This document shows positions 1 to 12,300 of a DNA stretch of 64,000 nt, piece after piece. Position 1 is the stretch's first letter, and every line of letters begins with the position of its first letter. The notes under the pieces are model-generated. The model worked only from the letters and a program-made list of their open reading frames with translations. It was not told the DNA's origin and did not search any database. The stretch covers positions 5,126,241 to 5,190,240 of the forward strand of contig NW_002060948.1 of assembly GCF_000150275.1 (NCBI RefSeq). The letters run 5' to 3'. This DNA comes from Trichoplax adhaerens. Taxonomy: Eukaryota > Placozoa > Uniplacotomia > Trichoplacea > Trichoplacidae. A program made the translations under genes and the position numbers.

Positions 1-117
1 TTCAATGAGCATCGGTATTGTGTTATTTTAAAGAACCACACTGAAAATCTTTACTTTATTACATAATAATTGTATTACTGATCGGTTTAACGGCATTAAT
101 ATTGATTTTATTTGCAG

Positions 118-2986
118 GATTTGGACATGGATGGGTTAGAGTCAGATGAAGTAAGAACAGTAAATTAATGTTATTCAGCTTACAAACCTCCTAAGATGTT
201 ATTTAGGTATCAATGATGATGCCTGTTATTAAGTAGTATGCATTTTTCGCTGAATAGGATTCTGATGAAAGTGTTTCTGTCGATGGTAAAAGCAAAGGTA
301 AAGCTTGACCGTTATTTTAAGCCTAATTTCAATATTTTTCTCCTACAGATTGGATAGGGTTTTAGATATAATACTTAATATCTATAGCACTATTAGAAAT
401 TATACTATTACTAATGTGACGACTTTTTACATAGATGAAGATGCAGCTGCAGAAGAGACAGCAAATAATAAGGCCTGGGGCAATAAAAAGAAACCGTTTT
501 ATCATTTTGATGACGAAGATAATCTTGGTAGGAAGTTGATATAGCAGACGTTTCCTTTAATGAATATCCATGTAGTTTGTATCATAATTTGCTCGCTTTA
601 ACATCAAACCTTCTCAAAGTTGTCACAATTTGCAACATTATGGGAGCAAAATCATTAAATTTATTTGGATACATACTGACTATAACTAGATGAATCGAAT
701 GAAGAAGAATTAGCGGAAGATGAAGAAAGAGAAGCTATGCTATTTCAAGAGCAGCAGAATCAAGGCCTGGCGGAGGAGGATTTTGAACTATCGGATCTTT
801 TGAGCATCGCAAGAGAAAAGGTTGCCCAAGCGGCTGAAGAAGAAAAGCGTCAAATAGATTTCCTGGTAGATTATAGCACAAATTGTATTTAAATATTATT
901 TTAATTGCCGACTTACTGATGCGTGGCCATCTTATATCACTAGGAGAGAATTCCCAGAGATATCTCAAAGCTATCCCCTAAAGAGCAACTGGAAGTATGA
1001 TATACATTCATTTTACATTCATCCTAATTTGATATCGTAGAATGATTGTCTTCTCAACGCTAACCGTCCGCTTAACGCACATTTCAGATTTTAGTTAAGG
1101 ATGCTCCGGAAATAATGACCTTAATTGAAGACTATAAAGAAAAGGTACAGTGTTTGAGTCTATACTCGTATACAAGTCAGCACGTACATATGCCATATTA
1201 ATTTTCATATTATTCGCAGATGGAAGAGATTGGTCGCACTTTACATCCTTTAATTCAGTTTGCAAAGTGTAAAGGGCTATTATCGAGTCAGGTAAATTGC
1301 GTAAATTGCCTTGAAGTGACCTCATTTAAGCTATTTTCTTAAGTTAACAATCTTGATTGCGTAGGGTATCAGTTATCTTGAAACGAAATATCAGCTATTA
1401 CTTAAGTAAGTTAATTACCTCAGTCATTAACGCTTTAAGATATTCTGCTATTGAATGCTTTACCTGATGTTGAAGCTATCTATAACGATGTTCCTATACT
1501 TACAATTTTAACTTATTTTGCAGCTACTGCGTCAATGTCAGTTTGTATTTAGCTATGGCAGCTCATGAATCGAACTCAGAATTTGATGTCTCTCTTCATG
1601 AGCATCCAATTATATCAACTTTGTTAGAATATAGACATGTATGTAATGATATTTGGCTGCTTTAAATTAATTTTGCTTTATAAAACATTTGATCAGTTAT
1701 AGTAATGTGGATACCAATAAAATTTTTAACTGTAAGTATGCATTCTTCATATCCGACAGTTAATTGCTGAGATGCATCCTTTGGATCGAGCTGTTGCTTC
1801 GGAAATGGAATGTTTGCTGGAAGAGTATGAGAAACTTAACGTTAATGATATCGCAGGTAAGAAAAGAATTCACGCAACTGATATCTACTATACACCCAGT
1901 TTATAGTATTTTTAGTTTTTTTATTGAATAATTTAATAGCAAAGTACCGTTAAAATAAGTGAACTTAAGTATAAATATCTTTTCTATAGATAAAGGCGTT
2001 TTGGAAAAGAAAAGAAAATTAGAAAAACGACAGCAGGTACTTAAATCATGCTGCAAACATAAGTTGTCTACAAAGACATGAAAATGGAACGATATTAATC
2101 CGAATATGCGTAAAATAAACGATGTAAATTATAAGTTAATATTTGTTGTTTTCTTTCTTAAATGATATCAAAGAAATCGAAAAAATTGATGGTTGAGAAG
2201 AATATAGTTAGAGAACCACCGGTAAATTACGCTACTTCAGAAGTACCAAGTAGATCGCGAAAAAATGTATCCGAGGAAAGTGTTAACCAATATATTGAAA
2301 GTGTCTTATCTAAGAACAAACTAAGGAAGACTAGGAAAGATTCTATGGGATTGTAAGCAATAGGAATTTTATTAATTTATTACTTATGGTATGTTAGTAG
2401 AGAGATATAATTGTTGTACAAATTTATTATCCAGGAGCGCTGATTCCGATGATGCGACAAATGTCTTAGCCAATGGTTTCTCCGATGATACTATTGATGG
2501 CAAACGGGCGATTAACTATCAAGTAAGATTTTTATTTATAGTTTTTAAAATTTGCTATAGAGAGTATCGTAAAATGTATAGGAATCGGCTGTTTCTTACG
2601 TATGGTATAACTTATTTATGGATATTCGTAGATTTCAAAAAATAAGGGACTAACTCCAAGACGCAAAAAGGAAAACAGAAATGCGCGTGTAAAGTATCGT
2701 AATAAATTCATTAAGGCGCAAAAGAAAAGAGTTAGCCAGGTATGTCATGCGTTACACTCTAATCTAATTGCACTCGGAATAGGGTTGTATTTACTGGTAT
2801 ACCAATATAACGATTAAAATGAATATTCAATGCTACCATTATGCTGGTTATTATAAAGACTAATGGTATTATTGCGTTATATAATATCAACAGGGTGTTC
2901 GCACCGTTCGTTCAGCAAATGATAATTATATTGGTGAATACACTGGTATTCGAAGCGACATTATACGAAGTGTGAAGATAAACTAA
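118..2986 (+). CDS. UTP3: UTP3/SAS10 small-subunit processome protein, 5' end missing
   Basis: Nucleolar protein of the SSU processome, needed for early 18S rRNA processing. Exons read: 118-150, 258-297, 435-527, 690-865, 944-994, 1088-1144, 1220-1291, 1365-1405, 1524-1638, 1760-1856, 1990-2036, about 2174-2352, 2435-2522, 2632-2739 and 2894-2986 (TAA). Together they give 429 residues in one frame. The N-terminal part is acidic (DDEDNL, NEEELAEDEE). The middle is the Sas10/Utp3/C1D domain (APEIMTLIEDYKEK, ISYLETKYQLLL). The C-terminus is the Sas10 C-terminal domain, with KRAINYQ, KNKGLTPRRKKENRNARVKY and GEYTGIRSDI, which match the human protein closely. The start codon lies upstream of the window. 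The acceptor of the exon at about 2174 is the least certain boundary. Confidence 0.93.
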
Positions 2987-4709
2987 TGCTTAGTTGATAG
3001 CTGGACAGAAAATCGATACGATTTTTATCTTTACTGTCTTATTTAAGGCTTAGATGTAATTAACTCGGTGCATGATATTGTACGATGCAAGTTTTTATTT
3101 TTTCACGTATAACTTATTTCAGTTTACTGAAAATCAAGAGTTAGCATGAGTTGTGCTGTCGCGTAGAAAGAAAAACTACCTGATTTCACTCTGTACAATA
3201 TCGTTTGACTGCACTTTGCTGGCGCTGTACGATTTTGCTATTTTGTAAGATCATATTTTATTACCTACTTTTCGTGCAATTAATAGTTAATGTTTATAAG
3301 ACAGCAGATTTCTATACCACGAAACGCAGATTTTTATGTTCTTATAAATAACTGCTAAGGCGAACTAGGATATAAGTAGAGATGTTGATCAAGGGAAATG
3401 TAAACGTTATGACGTTATGCAACGGTATTTGTACTTTGGAGAATATTTATTGCCCAACTGTAAAGTTCTTTACTAAAACTGTAAATATGGTATGGTACAG
3501 AATACCTGAGTGAAGATTGACCTCGATAATAAAGTGTATCGATTCTCAACATACTATATTAGCTAAAACGTACAAATTGATTTTGTAAGTGTGTATACCT
3601 TCACTCCTATGCTTGCGTATGTGCCTGTCACGACTTCAATTATCTAGTTGCTACATTGAATGTATGTTTTACTCAGTGACCCAGTACATTACTGGATGAT
3701 TATTTCTTTGACTCTTACCCAAAGAGTGATGCAATTTACAGTATAATGAATTAATCATTTCTCAGCGGTGGATTATAAATCTTTGGTATGACGTGCTGCG
3801 TGTAATGTACAGCTTAGAAAGAGAAGTGTCAGCACGATCTGAGTCACAAGGATTTTAAAACTTTCTAGTTCAGTTTAATTTTGCTTTATTGCTATAGCCG
3901 CAATATTATATCCTTTTAAGTTGTCTTATTTCATAAGGCAACTTTCTAAATAAAAGAGACAATACAGTGTAATTTTCTTGCTTAATTGCTTATTCCTAAA
4001 GAACGATCAGTTCACCATTCATTGTTATTATTCGATACATTTTCAAGGTACTCACAGTATAATAAACTATAAAATATGATCGTGCAAACCTCATTTAAGT
4101 TAAGTTGCCTTTAAAACTTTTAATTTTAAAACACTGAATTTTCTTTGCTAAAACATTGTTTTACTATATGACTAATATGCGTAGAGGTAAACCCTGCTTG
4201 TGTAGTTACTACCAGAACAAATTCAATTTCGATATCTGTCTGAATACCATGTAAGATATTGAATATATTTTCTTTACTTTCACCATGTTTAGGATGATAC
4301 ACGATTTATTATTGTTGTCCCTTGAAAATCTTTAACATAATGAGTAATGAGATGTACAGTGAATAGTAAGTTACAATATTATAAATTATATAATTATAGG
4401 TAAGCAATAAAATTTTCGAGATTGTTTGGCTTTATAATAAGCCTTGTTACAGTAACAATAGTCATCAAAATATACTGTACATTGACAGTACAATGGTAGT
4501 TCCAATTGAGAATAATTTCTCAAAGCTAATCAATTAGTTTACAGTAGTAAATTGAAGCTATAACTACACCGCATGGACGATGATAGATTCAACGTGAGAT
4601 TTTGTGATACAACCAATCATAAAAGACCTTATGATTACGAATAGATCGGAAATTACATCAACCAAATCTATCCTCGATGTGTATACTATTTGAGATTATT
4701 CTTTATGTG
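2987..4709. other. Convergent intergenic spacer / 3' UTRs
   Basis: The stop codons of UTP3 (+) and SZRD1 (-) face each other across about 1.7 kb of AT-rich sequence. I see no splice-bounded open frame, RNA gene or repeat array here. Part of it must be 3' UTR of both genes. Confidence 0.6.
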
Positions 4710-6531
4710 CTATCTAGGACCAGTTTCAGCATCCGAACCCAGAATCCGAGCCCTAAACAAGCAGATTTCAAATTCAGCAATGCACGTAACATAAAAGATA
4801 AGTTAGATGTATCACTGCACAGTAATAAAGCTCTTTTATGATCTAAATAAATAACAAATCAAGAAAGTTTTCACTACGTATTACCTAGCGGCAGCATATT
4901 CGGCCTCTCTTTCAGCCAAGGTCTTTTGTTGTGGCTGAACAGGATTAACTGTAGAATGTATCGGACGTTGGCCTCCTTGTTCAGCACCTCGTTTTAGAAT
5001 GCGAATCTAAGAAAAATAAGTCGTAATTAGAATATTACAAGGTAGTGCTTATGCCAACGGTTCAGTATAACCATCTGTCCAACCATATTTTATGGTGCAA
5101 TAAAGGACATATTACATTGTATATTATTATATATAACAGAGAAGAACACTACCTCACATAAAGTAACTCATACCAGTTAATGAAATCAGAAAATCTGTAA
5201 GCTAATATTCAGCACCTAACCTGAGGTTGAAAGGCTGTCGATCTAGAATCTTCTTCAACAATAACAGTATCTGATGGCACATTTGGAATAGTTTTTGTTC
5301 TGATAAATTAATTAATTAAAGATGAAATCAAGACTGCGATAGCCATTATAGCGGTCATTATTCACTTTGCGATATCAACATCGAAGAATACGAGTAATAT
5401 TGTCGTATCCTATTCTAGCATTACTCTCTACAGTATTGACTAATAAATATGAATATAACCATGTGATACAGGTTACCCGCTACTGCTGATTTACGATGAA
5501 TTAATGTATTGATATTCTACAACTACGAAGTGAACTGCAGCTTTTATGATATCCAACTTACTTTGTGTCCTTTTCTCGTTGCTTACGTTCAATCTGGTCT
5601 AATTTCTTCTCAAAATTCTTGCCGAAATAAAAAAATTGAGGGATTACAGATTATTCAAATGAGAAACGCATTTGCAAACACGTATAGTAGTGCTACAGTA
5701 ATCAAGGTAAGAACAACATGCTATTTCGATCATTTTTGATAACAGATTTAGTGCAGCATGAAATTAATCGATAATATTGTAATAGACGTCGCTACAGAAA
5801 ATGTGACGCGGACATTTTTGGTACTAATTACATTTATCACGGCCATCCTGCTGCACTGTACTGTAATCAGTCAATTTACAAGAGTATGATCATTCCTCTA
5901 CTCGATGATATCCAATGCCTTTAGGACACAGGGTTATGTAGATGATACACAGTCATCATTATGGCGCAATTGAATGAAATGCTTGCCCATGTGCTGAAAC
6001 TACCAGATCAGATATACTTGTATTTTAGAGGACATGTCGTGACACTATTTCGGATGAGTTTTGATCACGTATGGTATAATCGATTCAACGCGTATTACCA
6101 GCTATTATTACATTACTAGCGATTGAGTACGCGTATTTTCGTCTCCAAATTGAGACAAGGGTAGTTTAGTTATCAGTTAGTTTCATGATTATAATTTCTT
6201 CTCGGTAGTTAGTACTGCATAATCTATTTATAGCCCATGTCTTATGTATGTGGCCACTACTTCAATTAACAAGAATTAATTTCGTCACTATTATCGATGG
6301 TGAGCAATAGCCTTTAGATGTATAATTAATATAAGTGTTTGAATAATCAAGTTCAATGGTGTGATTGGACGAAACTGTCGTATTCATGCGATGCGAATGT
6401 CTTTTTATCAGTACTCAATACATCCAAGACTACAATATTATATGTCTTTTTAACAACCCTTGTTGCTTGATGATTTAACTTACTTGTGATTCTGCCGCTT
6501 CTTCCCAACTATCGAAAGGTTCATCAGCCAT
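4710..6531 (-). CDS. SZRD1: SUZ domain-containing protein 1 (SZRD1)
   Basis: Small SUZ/SUZ-C protein; SUZ domains are linked to RNA binding. Five exons on the minus strand: 6531-6484, 5617-5562, 5299-5221, 5006-4885 and 4752-4710, in total 115 residues (human protein about 150). It opens MADEPFDSWEEAAESQ, like the acidic DSWEEA start of the vertebrate protein. A lysine-rich helix follows (FEKKLDQIERKQREK). The SUZ core includes IVEEDSR, and IRILKRG at about residue 62. The SUZ-C motif is LAEREAEYAAARARILGS, near the end. The C-terminal tail of the vertebrate protein is missing: it stops after GSDAETGPR. Phases agree at all four introns. Other than the short tail I see no defect. Confidence 0.93.
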
Positions 6532-7204
6532 CTTGTGCGTCTCGATACGATCGGATGGAATAGAAGCGAAAAGACTAGCAATTCTAACTGCTGCCCTACA
6601 CCTTGTCGGCGATTTTGTCACTCTACTCGACGATTGAAAGGAGCTATTAATGAATTAGAAAAGAGAATTTTGACGTTCAATAGAGGATTACTTTGTTAAT
6701 GTTTGAGCTTAACATAAACTTAATACAATATTGTAGTCTAATTCTCTACCACTCAATCACTTGAAGTTGTCAAGGTTATTATCGCAAGAGTCGATCGTTA
6801 TCCTCTATCACCACGAGACCAGCTGGATGTCGTCGGTTATTAACTACAATCCAACTATACCGGTAAGTATAGAGTTGTACAACTCTGTTTCGGTCTTGAT
6901 TGCGGTAGAATAATTAATACAGTATACAGTATGCTGTACAAGTAGAATTTCCCTTACAGAACAACAGTCTAGACGATTATTTTATGTCTTCTTGACCACA
7001 ACAACTCTTCACCATCGCCGCTGTTGGCGCTAGCTTTCACATGGTCAAGAACGAGCATTTCAGCTAAGAAGGCTGTCCAAGGTTTCGTTCGGTACCATAG
7101 CCAGTAGTAATAGGCTTTGATAGTATCGCTGTCACGAGAGCGAGTGATGGTTATGATCCAGACTACAGACAGAGAGAGGGACACACCACGAATGTTACCC
7201 GTTA

Positions 7205-7335
7205 CAGTAAAACGAGTACAGTATTTTGTACTGTAATTTACAGTATACTATAGCTGTACACTGTACGCTTCACAGTACTGTACAGTACAGTACATTATAC
7301 AGTACGCTAATATACTGTACAGTACAGTACAGCAG
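7205..7335. repeat. GTACTGTACAGTAC-type palindromic repeat cluster
   Basis: Dense runs of TACAG/TACTG pentamers (for example CAGTACTGTACAGTACAGTA) give many overlapping self-complementary stretches able to form hairpins. The same motif recurs at 42385-43290, 47697-47835, 48174-48292, 62320-62445 and 63600-63715. No transposase or flanking target duplication is visible. Confidence 0.8.
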
Positions 7336-7704
7336 AAGTATGCACTGTAATGATTTTACCCCCTACCCCCTTAGCTCCAGGACTGGAAGCCTCGCTTTCG
7401 CCACCATTTTTCTAGCACTAGCAAAAAGAATCAGGCACTATCTATTCCATTCTGTATTTCCAATGATGGCGACTATATACTGCATAATGAACTGCTAATG
7501 AAGATACTGTACTGTAGATGATGTAAAGTTATATTACAAGTACATGCAGACTACATACAATATGCAAAGTCGAACGAGCGCGTGCCTTGTATCATGATGC
7601 ATAGTTCGCTCGGCTTGCAGCTTCGATAGCCAGTAATGCAATGGCAATAATGTAATGTTTAATTTGATCATAAAATACATGAATATCTACATACAACAAT
7701 AGAA

Positions 7705-7985
7705 TAAAGACATAGAGCATCTTCACTGCACAATCTTATAGCACGATTATTCAATAGGTAATTTACTATATTATCGTCATTCTTGCTATTTGAATTTACT
7801 ACATATCCAGGACAGGCTAAAAAATCATCCATCAGAATTATCAAGATGTCAGCCTATTCCCTACAGTATGTACTTTTTCACATCGTCCAACAACGACATT
7901 CAATGACGAGAGATAGAGCATCTTAGCTATACAATCTTATAGCATGATCATTCCATAGGTAATTTACGGTATTAAAACGTTATCC
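7705..7985. repeat. Diverged direct repeat, two copies about 200 bp apart
   Basis: The stretch at about 7705-7780 (ATAGAGCATCTT...ATCTTATAGCA...AATAGGTAATTTAC) recurs at about 7911-7980 with scattered substitutions. It looks like an old segmental duplication in non-coding DNA. Confidence 0.65.
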
Positions 7986-9348
7986 ATTAAACCAATATGA
8001 TACAAAAATCTGAAGGATCAAAACAATATTAAATAAGGCTTCCACAATATTGTTAATATCTTTTATACTACCGTAGAAATTATTACACTCTGACGCCAAT
8101 AAAAAAACCCTTCTACACTATTACTTACACAAGTCCATGATTATCATGTACCGGTATCGCTAAATTGTAGCTTACTAATATCTGATCAAACTGAGAATGA
8201 GAATTGATATCATTGAATATTACTTTAAATATTTATATCAAACAAAGAATCAACATATGTATTTAATATTTTGAATTCAAGAATATTCTATATACACATA
8301 GTAGCGCTCGATTATTTGAAATATATAATCAATTTCATACTTAGTGCAGTGCAGTCATGTATAATTCCAGTCAGCAAAATAACATGGCTAATCTTTTCTA
8401 GATCTAGGCTGCGACAGCCCAGTATTGAACCTTGCTCGATAAATTTCACCCTCTGGCACGCAATTAGGAACCGACGACGTTCGGTCAACTAGAAGTTTCA
8501 AATTGGATGTTAACAATGGTTGTTGATTGCCTGTATGCCCTACGCAATTTGTCCTCTTCGAGGTGCTACGCATTTAGCCATAGCATATAGCCAGCAATGG
8601 ATAAGAAAAAGCAGCGAAGCAGCCAGTAGCAAATTTGAAAGCAAATCATTAGAATCACAAGCATAAACATTAGTGGCTAGTGCGGTGCGGATAGTATCCT
8701 GATAATCACGGATTGGATTGATCCATTCCTTAGATTGACTTAAATTGGAGTCATAAAATACGGTATATCTACGCAACCCTTGCTGTAAATTTTGACTTTA
8801 AATACAGTAAGATTTAATTATTGTAGATAGTTAAAAGTGTTCGATTCCACCGGGCGTGGACTAGTATAATATGACTGCAACAATATCTAGTATGATAGTA
8901 TCATTTAAAACACTCTACTATAAAATTTATTTTCATTAGCTATATATTTCGTTTGATGGAAGTTAAATCAACTACATAATTTGCAGAAAATGAAATTCTT
9001 CATTTTGAAGCATGAACCTATTTGACGACTAACTGGAAGGAAATGAAAGATTCTGTAGGAAAACGAAGATATGCTACGGAACATCTTTTAAAATAGTATA
9101 ATTAAAATAGTGCACAAATCGTCATATTATTTTACACTATGTTGACTTTAAATATCTAATATATAAGAAAAGACATACTGTACAGTATTTGCTAGTTGTT
9201 CTAAATGTCGAAGCCATTTAATTCAATTTATCGCATCATATTCTTTACTACAAGGTATTTTTAAAGCTGGATTGCGCTAATTTCACAAGGTTAAAATTGG
9301 CATAAGTGTATATTCAAGTGGATGCACTGTAGTACATTTTTAGAAGTG

Positions 9349-12300
9349 CTATTCTATACTGCCATATGTAGGAATATAATCTTCTGAACAAATTGAAATA
9401 GTAGACTACTGATACTTAAATTTCTACATATTATTGGTGCATCGTATAAATTATTAATAGCTTTAAAGCCAACATTTCAATCAGCAAAGGTAACAAATAA
9501 ATAACTAAAAACTATTTGCCCAACTAATTTGACTTACTTAGCCTTGATTCATCCATACTAATATGTCCATTAGGCATTGGTGTACCTTCCGACATAGTGC
9601 GTCGTTTTACAGTCATATCATCAGCATTATCCAAATCATCCGGATCTGTTAGCATGTTTTCAGCTAAAAATCTCTCCCTCTTAATCTTAATATCTAAACT
9701 CTTAGGTACATCTGGCACCATAATTGCAATGAAAACTGATATTCCAAAAACAAGGTGCTAAAAGGTAAAGAATTAATTAATAACATGGCTACATTTAAAG
9801 CACTTTTAAAACATTAATATTGAATGCTAAGAAAGTAAGAGGCAAAATTGGCAACATTAGCAATTTGTTGCTCTTTTTAATGCATGCTCGATACTCAAAT
9901 TCTAGTTGTATAATCTTATAGCCTCAATATGAAGAGAATCTCCAATACTGATACTTTATCCATAAATCCATGTTGATTTTAATATCATGTCACTACCTCA
10001 AAAACAATCACAAATGCTAGCCTCATTGCTGTTAATTCCCAATAAAACAATGTTCTCTGGCCATCCTCGTTACGATAACCTTTATACCGGCAAGGTTCAG
10101 ACGTCGTGTTAGGCGGTGCATGAGCTAGTGTAAAATTGATATAGCCTTCCAGACTTTCATTAATGGTGAATTTATATAACATCCTTGGAATAAACTCAGA
10201 TGTGAAAGCGATGACAAAAGCCTAATGGATCAAAAATTTGACATATCAATCCTTAATTATAACAACAATCACACCTTATTCATTTCTGGCTAAAGAATCA
10301 TAAAATGTAATAATTAATGGACACTTGCTGACGAAAATTTCATAACTTTTACAATAGCTTACATTACAAATGACAGCGATTTTAGTTACTGCTTCTAAAA
10401 TTGAATACCAAACACCTATTGAAAGCGGAATCATAAACTTATTAAGTCTTTCATTGCCAATTACAGCAAGCAAAATCAACTTTACTTAATAGAATGGACA
10501 TCGTACCTATGTCCTGAGCTTTTTCAGCTACTGGTCGTTTACTCTGTGTGATATATTTGTTAGCATCCAATCGAATTTCCACCCAGTTATTAAGAAGAGC
10601 AAAGAAAGGAGCCAAAGGGAATGATGCCACAAAAACAGTTACAAAACCAAATTGCAATACTATAGCAACAGTTGCCAATGCGATCGAGGAATATAAAATA
10701 ACAAAATGACGAAATATTATCCTAGGTTAGCTCTACTTCCGTTACTTTCGCCTTAATAATCGTTACGATTACGGAATGCAAATAGCAAAATACAAACATT
10801 ACGTCACCGATATTTCAACGCTGTCAATTAATCAATCAATGGTATAAAATACTCAGATGAGAGTAAAAACTGACGACTTACTGCCTTTTTATTATAACAG
10901 GAATACATAAAGTAAAATTTTATAAACATTTGTATCTTTTTATTTTTAATCTAAATGGCAGCAGGGCAAAATAGCTGACCCATCTCAAGGTATTCTTCAA
11001 ATAGTGGCTCATCTTTTAACAGTTCAAAGTCTGCAAGCCAACGTGTTTGAGCTGTACTCTCTTCAACTTCTTCCTTTTCTGCATTATTATCTTCATTTCC
11101 ATCTACATCGTCCGGCGGATATTCTCTCTCTTTCTCACGTTTAAGTTTTTCTTTTTTCTCCTTAGCTAATTGTCTCCTTATCTTGCGTTGGATAAGGTAA
11201 TTTTTGAACATCCTACAGTTAAAAGCAAATCAGTTAATCTTTTTGATTTATTAAAGAAACATAAGTAATTGTTGGAATTCTAATAGTTATACAGCACTCT
11301 ACTGAAAGAATTGAATAATCCATCTTTTTCTCGTAATATATAACTACTGTATTAGCAGCTCAATTCTAACGCTATACTGACGGTATAAACAGCTCCTTAG
11401 CGTTGCCAATGATTTGCTTTCCAACAGTTACAATAGCTAATTGAGTAGCTAATTCGACAAGACATCCAGTCGGTCCACACTATGTCATAAAAATTTATTA
11501 AAATAAATCCGCTGATGATATAGCGATGACTACATTGGACTAGAGAAATATGATTTGCATTGCAAACTATCTGCTATAGGAAATGATTGTTTACATCAAC
11601 AGGGCGCAATCCAAGAAAATGATCATAATGGCCTGGGTATCCTATAAATCTGCAATAAAAGACATTAAATAGTTCGATTACGTAACTAGCTACTGGAAAA
11701 GCCCAGGGTAAAGATTGACATTTTTGTCATTCTAGTCCTACAGAAGTGGAGCGATATCAATGTAAGCAAAATAGAAAATTAGATTGCGAACGCATTCAGC
11801 GACAATATACCTTCCTTTAAAGAACGCTATATAAAAGATATAGGCGTAGAAGTTGACAAACTGAAAGCAAAATACTTTAAATGTTAAATGATCTTCAAAT
11901 TCAGTCTGAGTTCGATGCATTTCTAAAAGAGGAGCATACAATTTTTCCATTAACAGCATTTAATTACATCGATTGAAATGAACGTAAATCTGGAACGGAT
12001 ATAATAATTGTAACATCTTATGGATCCGATTATTAAAACGAATACTATTACAAGTAAAATACTAGCTATTGAATTACCCCATTCTGTTAAGGTATGTGCC
12101 AACTTTGAATAGGTCTATACATATCAGAAAGATAATATTGAACTTTTGTCGTAAGAATAATTAAAAATTTAGATAGAATATTTTTATCACTGTTATAGTA
12201 TTATGACGGCTGATAAAGAATGCTAGATTAAGATAGTTAAGATTAGACATAAAGTTCTTATCACTGCTATAGTATTACAGTATAATGGCTAATAAAGAAT

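Larger units (their letters stand above)
6532..9348. other. Intergenic spacer between SZRD1 and anoctamin A
   Basis: About 2.8 kb containing the SZRD1 5' region, a GTAC-palindrome cluster and a duplicated 75-bp segment (both listed separately). Short open frames occur (for example 8540-8776 minus), but they have no splice context or recognisable domain. The last stretch before 9349 would include the anoctamin A 3' UTR. Confidence 0.5.

Noticed and set aside
7226-7498. 90-codon open frame rich in Tyr, Thr, Ser
   Set aside because: Its N-terminal half is translation of the TACTG/TACAG repeat.
8540-8776. 78-codon minus-strand frame with a hydrophobic stretch
   Set aside because: It is isolated, has no splice context and no recognised motif.
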